A stretch of DNA of 64,000 bases from Clostridium gasigenes (GTDB lineage Bacteria > Bacillota > Clostridia > Clostridiales > Clostridiaceae): positions 825,374-889,373 of the forward strand of contig NZ_FNJM01000001.1 in NCBI RefSeq assembly GCF_900104115.1. The letters run 5' to 3'. Made by a program: the position numbers and the translations under genes. Shown piece after piece: positions 18,638 through 28,046 of the stretch (within the stretch, counting starts at the first letter, position 1; every line of letters begins with the position of its first letter). The notes under the pieces are model-generated. The model was not told the DNA's origin. It made no database searches and saw only the letters and a list, made by a program, of their open reading frames with translations.

Positions 18638-18906
18638 TTTTATTCAATATGTAACCCCGCCTTTTATTAACATTCTGTAATATAATATAATTCAATCTAT
18701 ACCATTATTACTTTATTTACGATTTATTACTAAACCTTATATAATGATATTTATTGTTAATTGACATAATATATTACCATTAGCCTAAAAATATGTTAAT
18801 ATATTATTAATAGTCTATTTGCATATTATTTTTATAATAGTATATGCTATAAATAATAAAACTAATGTTACATAAATTCATGTAATTGATGAAAGGAACT
18901 AAAATA

Positions 18907-19386
18907 ATGAAAAAATTTAAATTAACTAATATTAAGGATTCTGCTTTAAACATAGCCGTTAATAAAGCAGAGGCAACTGAGCAGCATGTAACTAACGGTA
19001 TATATGAAGGCGAAGGCGTAAATGGTAAAAGAGATGGATTTGGAATATTTACCTTTACTAATGGTTCAAGATACGTTGGAAATTGGAAACAAAATAAATT
19101 CCATGGCGAAGGAACTTTAGAATGGTCAAATGGTGAAGTTTATCAAGGAGCTTGGGTTAATGATGATATAACTGGATATGGGATATACACTTGGCCAGAT
19201 GGTGAAAAGTATGTTGGTAACTGGTTAAAAGGTGCCAAAACTGGTAATGGTATCTATGTTTATGGAAATGGAGATATTTTCATAGGTTTATGGAATGATG
19301 ATAACAGAATTGGTGATGGAATAATGACTTATCACGATGGTGAAAAAGTTGTTGGAGTCTGGAAAGATGACGAATTAGTTAAATAG
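18907..19386 (+). CDS. MORN-repeat protein
   Basis: About 159 residues from the ATG at 18907, with AAAGGA nine bases upstream; an earlier ATG at 18886 lies before that site. From about residue 32 it contains six to seven consecutive 23-residue MORN repeats (YEGEGVNGKRDGFGIFTF, YVGNWKQNKFHGEGTLEW, YQGAWVNDDITGYGIYTW, YVGNWLKGAKTGNGIYVY and so on). There is no signal peptide, membrane helix or enzymatic domain. MORN repeats form elongated beta sheets that bind proteins or lipids; a partner is not evident. It is transcribed alone. Confidence 0.9.
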   Translation: MKKFKLTNIKDSALNIAVNKAEATEQHVTNGIYEGEGVNGKRDGFGIFTFTNGSRYVGNWKQNKFHGEGTLEWSNGEVYQGAWVNDDITGYGIYTWPDGEKYVGNWLKGAKTGNGIYVYGNGDIFIGLWNDDNRIGDGIMTYHDGEKVVGVWKDDELVK

Positions 19387-19397
19387 CACTAAAATGA

Positions 19398-19440
19398 GAT
19401 GTCTTATAATGATTACAATCATTATAAGACATCCTTTTTA
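19398..19440. terminator. Bidirectional terminator between the MORN gene and thiE
   Basis: Near-continuous 17 bp inverted repeat (19398-19414 with 19417-19433) followed by CTTTTTA, between convergent genes. Confidence 0.88.
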
Positions 19441-19498
19441 TCTTTTAGATACTTATTATAATATATATTTTTACTTTTAACTTAAATTATCCACTTCG

Positions 19499-20107
19499 CT
19501 ATTTTATCCATTTCTTGGTTTCTAAATATATGTCTTTAGCACCTAAAATTGCAGATATAATTGCATAACCATCTATATTACATTCTTCAATTTTTTTTAT
19601 ATTTTCTAAAGTTAACCCTCCAATTGCAACTATCGGTAAATCTATATTTTCATTTATGTATTTTAAAGTATCTATACTAACAGCCTTTGCATCTAATTTA
19701 GTGTTTGTTTCAAACATCGCTCCTACACCTAAATAATCTGCTCCATTTTTCTTAGCTTCTATAGCTTCCTCTAATGTTCTTGCAGACACACCAACTATTT
19801 TATCTGAGCCTATTAGCCTTCTAACTTCTAATGGAGAAATATCACTTTGTCCTACATGTACTCCATCAGCCTCTACTAAAATCGCTATATCAACTCTATC
19901 ATTTATTATAAACATAACATTATATTTTTTAGTTAATTCTCTTAATTTATAAGCTTTATCTAAAAATTCTTTTCCTGATGATTCTTTTTCTCTTAATTGT
20001 ACTGTTGTCACTCCACCTCTTAAAGAATCTTCTATACACTTATAAAAATCTCTACCCTTTAATATTTTTGAGTCTGTAACTAAATATAATTTCAATTTTT
20101 CTTTCAT
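19499..20107 (-). CDS. thiE: Thiamine phosphate synthase
   Basis: 202 residues, a TIM barrel. Motifs: YLVTDSKILKGRDF, GGVTTVQLREKESSGKEF, NDRVDIAILVEADGVHVGQSD, GVSARTLEEA, YLGVGAMFETNTKLDA and VAIGGLTLENI. It joins HMP-PP and HET-P to give thiamine phosphate. It is the last gene of the TPP-riboswitch operon, 14 bases behind thiT. Confidence 0.96.
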   Translation of the reverse strand: MKEKLKLYLVTDSKILKGRDFYKCIEDSLRGGVTTVQLREKESSGKEFLDKAYKLRELTKKYNVMFIINDRVDIAILVEADGVHVGQSDISPLEVRRLIGSDKIVGVSARTLEEAIEAKKNGADYLGVGAMFETNTKLDAKAVSIDTLKYINENIDLPIVAIGGLTLENIKKIEECNIDGYAIISAILGAKDIYLETKKWIK

Positions 20108-20121
20108 AAAGTTTCTCTCCT

Positions 20122-20730
20122 CTAATAATACAGATCTTTTTTATTAACTGCCCTATTTAGCCTATTTAGTGGTAATATACCTATTACAATTGTAACTACT
20201 AAACCTTCAACTCCTGCACTACTTACATTATATAATAATGAATATACTAACAGATTCATTCCTGGAGGGGCAAATTGCCCAAAGTAAACTACTCCAGAAA
20301 GTACACTTATAGAAACGGATACAACAATTGCTAATATGCATCCATATACTACTTTATACTTTTTATTATTTCCAAAGGTTCCTGCAAGACCTAGTGCCAT
20401 AGTTGCAAATATAAAATCTAATAAGAATTGAGCTGGATTTAATATCATTGCTCCATCAAATACCTTAAGTAATCCAAATATTAATCCAGCTGTTAGCCCA
20501 GATTGTCTTCCACATAATATAGAAAGTATCATTACTGGCATCATGGAAAGTAGAGTTATTCCTCCACCTTGTGGGTATTTTATAAATGGTATCATATATA
20601 AAATATATGATATTGCACATGTCATCCCTACCATAACAATTTTTTTTGTATCTATTCTATTATTTTTTATATCAATTAAGTAAAAACTTAATAATATTAA
20701 ACTAACTAATATAATAATAGCATTAACCAT
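20122..20730 (-). CDS. thiT: Thiamine ECF transporter substrate-binding subunit
   Basis: 202 residues with six membrane helices. The stretch GGGITLLSMMPVMILSILCGRQSGLTAGLIFGLL and the later PAQFLLDFIFATMALGLAGTF match the ThiT S component, in which loop residues before helix 1 and acidic/aromatic residues bind thiamine. The shared ECF ATPases and EcfT are not in this window. Placement in the TPP operon supports thiamine import. Confidence 0.88.
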   Translation of the reverse strand: MVNAIIILVSLILLSFYLIDIKNNRIDTKKIVMVGMTCAISYILYMIPFIKYPQGGGITLLSMMPVMILSILCGRQSGLTAGLIFGLLKVFDGAMILNPAQFLLDFIFATMALGLAGTFGNNKKYKVVYGCILAIVVSVSISVLSGVVYFGQFAPPGMNLLVYSLLYNVSSAGVEGLVVTIVIGILPLNRLNRAVNKKDLYY

Positions 20731-20744
20731 AATATCACATCCTT

Positions 20745-21407
20745 TTACTTAATATTTTCATAAGCCATATCCCAAAATTTCATTTCATGAATACTTGAGT
20801 TTATAAATATCTTTTTTAATTTTTCCTTTTCCTCTTCTGTTAAATCTTTACAAAGTTCATTAATATAATCTATCCAAAGAATTGTAAAATCAGTATATCC
20901 TTGTGATGCATATGATTCTATCCAAGGTTTATAAAAATTATTTTCTAAATTTTCTCCATATGTTTTAAATAAATATTTTCCTATATAGCTGTAGCTCCAA
21001 GTACAAGGCATTATAGTAGCTACTATTTCTTTTAATTCCCCTGTTAATGCTAATGATTGCATATAGCTTGTATAACTTGAAGTAACTAATTTACACTCAC
21101 AGTTTTCAACTTCCCCTTCTGACATACCAAATCCTTCTAAATATTTTATATGAACTGTGGTTTCATCATCCATGGTACCTTTTATAGAATTATAGAAAAA
21201 TCTCATATCTTTCATTGTTGTAGCCTTAACTATTCCTATACAAAATATTTTTGAATACTCTTTAAGATATAAATAATCTTGTATAAGATAATTTTTGAAT
21301 TTATCCTTATCTAAAGTACCTTCTCCCATCTCTTTTACAAATGGATGCGTTAAATAATTATCCCATATTTCTTTTACTTCTTTAAACAAATAATCTGTAA
21401 ACTTCAT
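20745..21407 (-). CDS. tenA: Aminopyrimidine aminohydrolase (thiaminase II)
   Basis: 220 residues, all-helical TenA fold. Motifs: HPFVKEMGEGTLDKDKFKNYLIQDYLYLKEYSK, MPCTWSYSYIGKYL with the catalytic Cys, and a terminal EMKFWDMAY. TenA recovers HMP from degraded thiamine. It overlaps thiM by 4 bases (ATGA), showing coupling. With thiM and thiD it makes the operon a salvage route. Confidence 0.95.
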   Translation of the reverse strand: MKFTDYLFKEVKEIWDNYLTHPFVKEMGEGTLDKDKFKNYLIQDYLYLKEYSKIFCIGIVKATTMKDMRFFYNSIKGTMDDETTVHIKYLEGFGMSEGEVENCECKLVTSSYTSYMQSLALTGELKEIVATIMPCTWSYSYIGKYLFKTYGENLENNFYKPWIESYASQGYTDFTILWIDYINELCKDLTEEEKEKLKKIFINSSIHEMKFWDMAYENIK

Positions 21408-22189
21408 ATAAATTCTACCTTTCCATATTCAAATAATTTTTCTTCACTCATATTAAATACAGTATCCATTAAATTAACTTTAAATGTTCCAATTGCGATA
21501 TTATCCCTATCTGCAAGTTCCCCACTTAATCCCATTGTAAGCACTCCCATGGCCACTGCATTAAGTTTATCTTCGCATGCACCTATATAACACCCTATTA
21601 AGCTTCCAGTCATGCAGCCTGTCCCTGTAACACTTTTAAGCTTACATGTTCCATTATTTATTTTTATTATTTTTTCTCCATCAGTTATAGTATCAACTTT
21701 CCCAGTTGCAACTACTATACACTCTAACTTCTTTGCTATTTTCTTTATTATTTCAGATATATCCTCGTCATCATCAAAAGAATCTACCCCTTTTCCTTTA
21801 AAATCTAATCCTCCAATATATTTAATTTCCGCAACATTTCCTTTTATAACATCAAATTTAACTTTATTTAATAATTCATTTATAAAATTAGATCTAGTTT
21901 TTGTTGCAAATACGCCTACGGGATCTAATATAACTGGTTTATTATATTTATTTGCAGCTTTTCCGGCTTCAATAAATAGATTCAATCTTGAAGAGTTCAT
22001 TGTTCCTATATTTATAATTACTGAACTTGCAATACTGACTATTTCTTCTACCTCTTCATAGGAATAGCTCATTAATGGACTTCCACCTAATGCTAAAGTT
22101 GCATTAGCACAATCATTAATAGTAACTTCATTTGTATAATGAAGTACCAAAGGATTTACTTCTTTTACTTTGTTTATTAATTTATACAC
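21404..22189 (-). CDS. thiM: Hydroxyethylthiazole kinase
   Basis: 261 residues with a ribokinase-like fold. Motifs: PLVLHYTNEVTINDCANATLALGGSPLMS, KPVILDPVGVFATKTR and the ATP/active-site stretch SVTGTGCMTGSLIGCYIGA. It phosphorylates the thiazole moiety for ThiE. It lies 11 bases behind thiD. Confidence 0.96.
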   Translation of the reverse strand: MYKLINKVKEVNPLVLHYTNEVTINDCANATLALGGSPLMSYSYEEVEEIVSIASSVIINIGTMNSSRLNLFIEAGKAANKYNKPVILDPVGVFATKTRSNFINELLNKVKFDVIKGNVAEIKYIGGLDFKGKGVDSFDDDEDISEIIKKIAKKLECIVVATGKVDTITDGEKIIKINNGTCKLKSVTGTGCMTGSLIGCYIGACEDKLNAVAMGVLTMGLSGELADRDNIAIGTFKVNLMDTVFNMSEEKLFEYGKVEFI

Positions 22190-22200
22190 AATTACACCTC

Positions 22201-22992
22201 CTAAAATTTATAAAAATGATGTACAGGCCCTATTCCCTTGCCTATATCAAAACTATTTCTTATTGCTTCTGTTATATATTCTTTACTTAATTTTACCGAT
22301 TCATCAATACTCTTTCCTAGTGCCAAATATGAAGTTATTGCTGATGACAAGGTGCACCCTGTTCCATGAGTATTTTTTATATTTAATCTTTCTTCCCTGT
22401 ACACTTCAAACTTATCCAGTCCTATAAGTACATCTACTGCATCACCATCTAAGTGCCCGCCTTTCATAAGTACATATTTAGGTCCAAGTTCTAATATTTT
22501 ATATCCCGCTTCTTTCATATCATCTAAATTATTTATTTTTATTCCGGTTATTTCTTCTGCTTCTAATGTATTTGGAGTTATTACATATGCCATGGGAATT
22601 AAGTATTCTATTAAATTCTTCTTTGCCTCAGGCTTTAATAATGAATATCCACCTTTTGAAATCATAACTGGATCTACAACTAAATATTGTGGATTATACT
22701 TTTTTAATGTATCCACTATTATCTTAATTATTTCAGGGCTTGATACCATACCTATTTTTACTGCCTTAGGCTCAATATCATCAAAAACTACCTCTATTTG
22801 TCTCTTAATTATTTCCTCACTTAGCTCTTCAACTAAGAATACTCCTTGAGTGCTTTGTGCAGTCACTGCAGTAATAACGCTCATTCCATAAGTTCCTATT
22901 GCACTAAATGTTTTTAAATCTGCTTGTACACCTGCTCCCCCTGATGAATCTGATCCTGCTATTGTTAATGTGGGTATTTTATAATTTCTCAA
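22201..22992 (-). CDS. thiD: HMP/HMP-phosphate kinase
   Basis: 263 residues. It starts with TTG eight bases after GGAGGAGG; the nearby ATG is in another frame and stops at once. Motifs: [47 protein letters not shown] and [20 protein letters not shown]. It makes HMP-PP for ThiE. First gene of the operon behind the TPP riboswitch. No thiC is present here, so HMP comes from salvage or from genes elsewhere. Confidence 0.95.
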   Translation of the reverse strand: MRNYKIPTLTIAGSDSSGGAGVQADLKTFSAIGTYGMSVITAVTAQSTQGVFLVEELSEEIIKRQIEVVFDDIEPKAVKIGMVSSPEIIKIIVDTLKKYNPQYLVVDPVMISKGGYSLLKPEAKKNLIEYLIPMAYVITPNTLEAEEITGIKINNLDDMKEAGYKILELGPKYVLMKGGHLDGDAVDVLIGLDKFEVYREERLNIKNTHGTGCTLSSAITSYLALGKSIDESVKLSKEYITEAIRNSFDIGKGIGPVHHFYKF

Positions 22993-23038
22993 TTTTCATT
23001 CCTCCTCCTTTGATTCAAACTATATTCAATTTAACATA

Positions 23039-23074
23039 CAAAAAAGCTACATCCAAAATTTGGATGTAGCTTAA
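23039..23074 (-). terminator. TPP-riboswitch terminator
   Basis: Minus-strand stem AAGCTACATCCAAA/TTTGGATGTAGCTT followed by TTTTTG, between the aptamer and thiD: the likely OFF state when TPP is bound. Confidence 0.85.
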
Positions 23075-23111
23075 ATAGTTAAATTTAATAAATATACTTT
23101 ATTGATATATT

Positions 23112-23200
23112 TAAAAAGCTTTCCTACGCTGGCATTATCCAGATCAGGTACGAGGGTCGATACTAGTATCTCTCAGCATAAAATGCACCCCTAGCTATTA
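23112..23200 (-). promoter_or_regulatory. TPP riboswitch (THI element)
   Basis: Minus strand carries the conserved pieces GGGGTGC, CTGAGAGATAC, ACCTGATCTGGATAATGCC and GCGTAGGAA in order and spacing. It controls the thiDMT-tenA-thiE operon. Confidence 0.96.
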
Positions 23201-23217
23201 GTTATTCTATTAATTTA

Positions 23218-23245
23218 ATTATATACTTATAGATGTTTTTGTCAA
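23218..23245 (-). promoter_or_regulatory. Promoter of the thiamine operon
   Basis: Minus-strand TTGACA (23240-23245), 16-base spacer, TATAAT (23218-23223), shortly before the TPP aptamer. Confidence 0.82.
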
Positions 23246-23259
23246 CTTAACTTTTTTTA

Positions 23260-24852
23260 TTAAAGTTTTCCTATATTATTAGCATGATCTCCGATTCTTT
23301 CTAAATTACTTATTATGTCTAAAAAGATAATACCAGAATTAGGTGAACATACTTTATTATTTAATCTATCTATATTGTTTCCTCTTAATGATTTTTCTAA
23401 TTTATCTATTTCTTCCTCATTTTTTTCAATGTTATTTTTATTTCCAATTTCTCTTTTCTCATACATATTAATTGCATAATCTAAAGCCTCTAATGTTTTA
23501 TTATACATTATAGTTAACTCATTAGTTGCTTCTACCCCGATATCAATTCTACCATTTATTTTCTCTACCGCTAAGTCTGCAATATTTTTAGCATGATCTC
23601 CAATTCTCTCAACATCATTGATTACATGATAAGTTGAAGCAAATGTCTTTATTTCAGCTTCTGGTAGTTCAAGCTGTGAAAGTTCTATTAAATAGTCTGT
23701 TATATCTTTTTCTAGCGCATTTATTATCTTTTCATTATGATAAACTTTTGTAATAGCTGCTTCATTATTTTCCATAAAAGCCTTCATAGCAAGCTTTAAG
23801 TTTTCTTTTGATTTATTTGCCATTCTTACAGTTTCTTTTGCAACTTGATCACAAGCTACTATTGGTATATTTAATGATTTTTTATCTAAATATATTGCGC
23901 CTTCTTTTTCTATTTCATCCTCACCTGGTAATATTTTGTTTGCTAATTTAACTAAATATCCTGCAAGTGGAAACATTATTACAGTTACTGTAATATTAAA
24001 TATAGTATGTGCGTTTGCAACTTGTCTTGCAACATTAGAATCTGTACTTTCAACTAGTCTTATTAACGGATCCATAAATGGTAGGAAAATTAAAGTTCCT
24101 CCAATATTAAAGAATAAATGTATTAACGCTGCTTTTTTTGCTGTTTTATTTGTTCCTATTGACGCTAACAATGCTGTTGCGCAAGTTCCTATATTACAAC
24201 CAAAAATAATTGGTAATGCAATATTCATATTAATTGCTCCTGTTGTTGCTAAAGCTACTAATATACCTGTTGTTGCAGAAGAACTTTGTACAACCGCAGT
24301 CATAGCAAGTCCTGCTAATACGCCTAAAAATCTATTTTCACCAACAACTAATACAAAGTCTTTGAACCATTGTGCGTCGGCAAGAGGCTTCATTGAACTT
24401 GACATTAGCCCCATTCCCATAAATAATATACCAAACCCTAAAGCTATATTTGCCATATCTCTTGTTTTTTTCTTTTTTGCAGTAACTACTACTACTGCAG
24501 CTACGCCAATTACTAATGGTGCTATTGCATCTAATTTAAATGATACCATCTGGGCTGTAATTGTTGTCCCAATATTAGCTCCCATAATAACGCCTGCTGC
24601 TTGCATTAATGACATTAACCCTGCATTAACGAAACTAACTACCATAACTGTAGTAGCAGATGAACTTTGTATTACGCAAGTAACTAACGCTCCAACAATA
24701 ACTCCTATAAATCGATTACTTGTTAATTTTTCAAGTATTCCTTTAAGTTTATCTCCCGCTGCATTTTCTAATCCATCACCCATTAGTTTCATTCCGTATA
24801 GGAATAATCCAAGTCCCCCTATAAGCCCTATTATAGTTTCAAAATTAATCAT
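23260..24852 (-). CDS. Na/Pi cotransporter with PhoU-like domain
   Basis: 530 residues. The N-terminal half holds two inverted repeats of the Na/Pi cotransporter family with the QSSSATT motif twice (VIQSSSATTVMVVS and VVQSSSATTGILVA). The C-terminal 200 residues are a PhoU-like helical domain (ERIGDHAKNIADLAVEKI and ERIGDHANNIGKL). Known homologues such as NptA import phosphate with sodium. The stop is close to the end of the second PhoU helix. It is transcribed alone; GGAGAG precedes the ATG. Confidence 0.93.
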   Translation of the reverse strand: MINFETIIGLIGGLGLFLYGMKLMGDGLENAAGDKLKGILEKLTSNRFIGVIVGALVTCVIQSSSATTVMVVSFVNAGLMSLMQAAGVIMGANIGTTITAQMVSFKLDAIAPLVIGVAAVVVVTAKKKKTRDMANIALGFGILFMGMGLMSSSMKPLADAQWFKDFVLVVGENRFLGVLAGLAMTAVVQSSSATTGILVALATTGAINMNIALPIIFGCNIGTCATALLASIGTNKTAKKAALIHLFFNIGGTLIFLPFMDPLIRLVESTDSNVARQVANAHTIFNITVTVIMFPLAGYLVKLANKILPGEDEIEKEGAIYLDKKSLNIPIVACDQVAKETVRMANKSKENLKLAMKAFMENNEAAITKVYHNEKIINALEKDITDYLIELSQLELPEAEIKTFASTYHVINDVERIGDHAKNIADLAVEKINGRIDIGVEATNELTIMYNKTLEALDYAINMYEKREIGNKNNIEKNEEEIDKLEKSLRGNNIDRLNNKVCSPNSGIIFLDIISNLERIGDHANNIGKL

Positions 24853-24990
24853 TTTAAATCTCTCCTATCTTAAGTAATTTAAATATAAAATAATATCATT
24901 TATTATTTTATCATTTTTCTACAACTAAATAGGTTAATTCTATGTTAAATTTATTATTTAATAGTATAAAAATATAACATATTACAATAC

Positions 24991-25052
24991 TTATGCACTT
25001 TTTAAAAAATAACAGAGTAATTTGCTGGTCTATCATTTTTTTTAGTGCTTTA
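24991..25052. repeat. Dispersed palindromic element, copy C
   Basis: TGCACTTTTTAAAAAATAACAG on the left and CTATCATTTTTTTTAGTGC on the right, an imperfect palindrome between cobQ and the Na/Pi gene. It ends a few bases before the cobQ stop codon and may act as the terminator of the cobalamin operon. Confidence 0.65.
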
Positions 25053-25057
25053 CTTAT

Positions 25058-26548
25058 TTAAAATATTATTTCTTCTACTTTTTCCATATCAATATTCTCT
25101 TCTAGTAATGCTGCTAACTTATCGTATTGTTCTAATTTATATTTTTCATAATCTAGATTTTCTTCATTATATAATTTTATACCATTATATTCTTTTATAT
25201 TATTAATTAATTCTTTAGCAAAGTTACCCTCATCAAATATCCCATGAAGATAAGTTCCAAGTATCTTTCCATCTGTGCTACATACTCCTACTACTTCACC
25301 ATTTATATCATTTATAAAAACTTTAGAATCTTTACTTTTAATTGTTTTTCCATTATGTATTTCATAACCACTAACAGTTATGCCATTACAACTTTTAATA
25401 ATATTACTATTTACTGTAACTACCCCTTTAATCTGTCTTGTTAATTTTTCCTTATTAAATATAGTTTTTATATCTAGTAGTCCAAACCCTTCTTCACTAG
25501 TTTTTTCACCCTCTACACCATCTAAATCTTCAATAAGTTTTCCAAGCATTTGATATCCACCACATATTCCAAATATAAATATGCCTTCTTTTTTAAGACT
25601 ATTTATCTTTTCAAATATTCCATTTAATTTAATTGCTTTTAGATCTTCTATGGTGTTTTTAGTTCCAGGAATTATTATAACATGAGGCTTTTTAATTTCA
25701 TTTACCTCTTTAACATATCTAACTTGAACTCCTTCTAATCTTTCTAATGAATTAAAATCTGTAAAATTAGACATATGAGGAAGCTTAATTACTACTATAT
25801 CTAATCCTTTTGCTTCTTTATTTTTTATTCTGTCTGTAACACTATCCTCATCTTCTATATCAAATTCTGCATAGGGCAGTGCTCCTAATACTGGAATCTT
25901 AATTATTTCTTCTAATTGTTTCATTGCAGGTTTAAAGTACTCCATGTTCCCTCTAAACTTATTAATAATAACACCTTTAACTCTATTTTTTTCTTCTTCA
26001 TCTAAAAGCATTATTGTCCCTACAACAGAAGCAAATACGCCTCCTCTATCTATATCTGCTACTAAAATCACTGGTGAATCTGAAATCTTAGCCATAGACA
26101 TATTTGCTATATCACTTTCTTTCAAGTTTATTTCAGCGCAGCTACCAGAGCCTTCTAAAACCATCAGTTCATAATCTTTTTCTAAATTATAAAAAGTATT
26201 TTTTGCAACTATTCTTAATTCTTTATTTAACTCTTTATACTTATATGCATCCATAGTACAATGAACTTTTCCATTAAGTATAACCTGTGTTTTTAAGTTT
26301 CCACTAGGTTTTAAAAGTATTGGGTTCATAAATGCGGTTGGAACTATTTCACAAGCTTCTGCTTGAACCACCTGTGCTCTCCCCATTTCTAAACCATCTA
26401 TTGTAACAAATGAGTTTAAAGAAATATTAAGAGCTTTAAAAGGGGCAACCTTTAACCCTTTATTTTTAAAATATCTACAAAAAGCTGTAGCTACTGTACT
26501 TTTACCAACTGAAGATGCTGTTCCAAGCAGCATTACTTTATTTGCCAT
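25058..26548 (-). CDS. cobQ: Cobyric acid synthase
   Basis: About 496 residues from the ATG at 26548 (an in-frame TTG lies 12 bases upstream). The N-terminal ATPase domain has [19 protein letters not shown] and the cobyrinate-binding [12 protein letters not shown] region; the C-terminal glutamine amidotransferase domain has [12 protein letters not shown] with the catalytic Cys and [10 protein letters not shown] with the His. It amidates four carboxylates of adenosylcobyrinic acid diamide. Last gene of the cobalamin operon, overlapping the preceding gene by 11 bases. Confidence 0.95.
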   Translation of the reverse strand: MANKVMLLGTASSVGKSTVATAFCRYFKNKGLKVAPFKALNISLNSFVTIDGLEMGRAQVVQAEACEIVPTAFMNPILLKPSGNLKTQVILNGKVHCTMDAYKYKELNKELRIVAKNTFYNLEKDYELMVLEGSGSCAEINLKESDIANMSMAKISDSPVILVADIDRGGVFASVVGTIMLLDEEEKNRVKGVIINKFRGNMEYFKPAMKQLEEIIKIPVLGALPYAEFDIEDEDSVTDRIKNKEAKGLDIVVIKLPHMSNFTDFNSLERLEGVQVRYVKEVNEIKKPHVIIIPGTKNTIEDLKAIKLNGIFEKINSLKKEGIFIFGICGGYQMLGKLIEDLDGVEGEKTSEEGFGLLDIKTIFNKEKLTRQIKGVVTVNSNIIKSCNGITVSGYEIHNGKTIKSKDSKVFINDINGEVVGVCSTDGKILGTYLHGIFDEGNFAKELINNIKEYNGIKLYNEENLDYEKYKLEQYDKLAALLEENIDMEKVEEIIF

Positions 26549-27206
26549 TGTCTTCATCAACTATATCTAAGAAACCATGGGTTCCATTAGTTATATTTCC
26601 TTGTGTTTTAAATTTTATAGGAAACTTAAATAGTGGTCCATCATATACAAATGTATGATATTCACCGTTTTCTCCGCAAGGATCTGCCCCAGTTGCTTTT
26701 ATATCACTAACTACTTCCTTAGTTAGTATTTTTCCTAAAAATTCTTCTTTAAGAAATTCTAATTTTACATTTTTAAGTACAGTTTTAAATCCTCTATCTA
26801 TAAATTCATGAGTTAACCCTTCGCGATCTTCATTCCAAAGTGGGAATATAGCTTCAATTTCAACTTCATTACATCTATCTGTGCACCAAGTTCTATGAGC
26901 TTCTAAATCAATATCCCCAAATACACAAGCCTCAACTCCAAGTTCATTTTTCGCTAGTAATAAAGTATTCTTAAATGCATCTGCATATTCAGCACCTTCA
27001 CATTTCACTAATAAAAGTGGAATATTTAATGATTCTGATACATTATGCAATAAATTTTCTGGTACTCCATGAAACCATGATCTACATAAATTTTTATCTA
27101 CCGTTATTAATAACGCTACTGGTGTATGTCCATTTTCTATCATTCTATTCAATGCAAGTGTGCTATCTTTACCACAACTATATGACATTATAAATTTTTT
27201 ACTCAT
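26538..27206 (-). CDS. Dph6-like ATP pyrophosphatase (diphthine-ammonia ligase family)
   Basis: 222 residues of the adenine-nucleotide alpha-hydrolase fold. The PP-loop is [11 protein letters not shown] at residues 9-19, and [17 protein letters not shown] near residue 180 is the Dph6/TIGR00290 signature. Archaeal and eukaryotic Dph6 amidates diphthine, but bacteria have no diphthamide, so the substrate must differ. Its place between btuD and cobQ suggests an ATP-dependent amidation or related step in cobamide metabolism. This is inference; I know of no proven function for the bacterial proteins. Confidence 0.85.
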   Translation of the reverse strand: MSKKFIMSYSCGKDSTLALNRMIENGHTPVALLITVDKNLCRSWFHGVPENLLHNVSESLNIPLLLVKCEGAEYADAFKNTLLLAKNELGVEACVFGDIDLEAHRTWCTDRCNEVEIEAIFPLWNEDREGLTHEFIDRGFKTVLKNVKLEFLKEEFLGKILTKEVVSDIKATGADPCGENGEYHTFVYDGPLFKFPIKFKTQGNITNGTHGFLDIVDEDNGK

Positions 27207-27276
27207 TTTCTATCTCCTCCGTAATTTCAATATACTATATTCATATTTTTATGAATATTAAATTAATTAGAATTTT

Positions 27277-28035
27277 TTATTGTTCCCATTTTCTTAAAAC
27301 ATTTAACATAAATGTTTTAATATTAATACCATAGACATTTTTTAGTTTTTCTTCTTCCAAAACATGTTTCGGTATTCCTTTTGCAACTACTTCACCATTG
27401 TTTAACATTAATACTGATTCTCCAAAACTTTGAACTAGATTTAAATCATGTAATACTGCTACTACAATCCTATTATTTTCTTTTGTCCATTTATTTAAAT
27501 ACTCTAAAATATCTATTTGACATCTTAAATCTAAATGATTTGTTGGTTCATCTAGTAAAATAACCTCTGGGTCTTGAGCAAAAGCTCTTGCTAAAAATAC
27601 TCTCTGAAGCTGACCTCCAGATAATTCATTTATTAATTTATTTTTCAAATCTAATAAAGCAACATTTTCTATACACTTAACTATAATATTATTATCATTT
27701 TCTGAAAGAGTTGCAAACACTCCTTTTAAATGAGCATATCTTCCAAGAGCTACTGTTTCATAAACTGTATATGGAAAATGAATATGACTTGATTGTGTCA
27801 TAAGTGCTATTTTAGTAGCTAACTCTTTTCTATTTAAGCCACCTATTTCTTTTGAATCTAACAATATATTTCCTTTATAGTTAATTAAATTTGCTATTGA
27901 CTTTAAAAGAGTACTTTTACCACATCCATTAGGACCGACTATACAAATATTTTCCCCTCTATTTACTTTAAAGCTTACATTTTTAACTACATTTAATCCA
28001 TCATATCCACAACTTACGTTATTTACTTCCAACAA
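27277..28035 (-). CDS. btuD: Cobalamin/corrinoid ABC transporter ATPase
   Basis: 252 residues of the FecE/BtuD class. Walker A GPNGCGKST, signature LSGGQLQRVFLARAFAQ, Walker B VILLDEPTNHLD, then AVLHDLNLVQSF. It follows btuC by 11 bases and the operon is under a B12 riboswitch, so the cargo is probably cobalamin or cobinamide rather than iron-siderophore. Confidence 0.92.
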   Translation of the reverse strand: MLEVNNVSCGYDGLNVVKNVSFKVNRGENICIVGPNGCGKSTLLKSIANLINYKGNILLDSKEIGGLNRKELATKIALMTQSSHIHFPYTVYETVALGRYAHLKGVFATLSENDNNIIVKCIENVALLDLKNKLINELSGGQLQRVFLARAFAQDPEVILLDEPTNHLDLRCQIDILEYLNKWTKENNRIVVAVLHDLNLVQSFGESVLMLNNGEVVAKGIPKHVLEEEKLKNVYGINIKTFMLNVLRKWEQ

Positions 28036-28046
28036 TTTAAAATCAC

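Noticed and set aside
23936..24877. Long plus-strand open frame (313 codons) opposite the Na/Pi cotransporter gene
   Set aside because: Low-complexity hydrophobic translation typical of the antisense of a membrane protein; no ribosome binding site and no known motifs.
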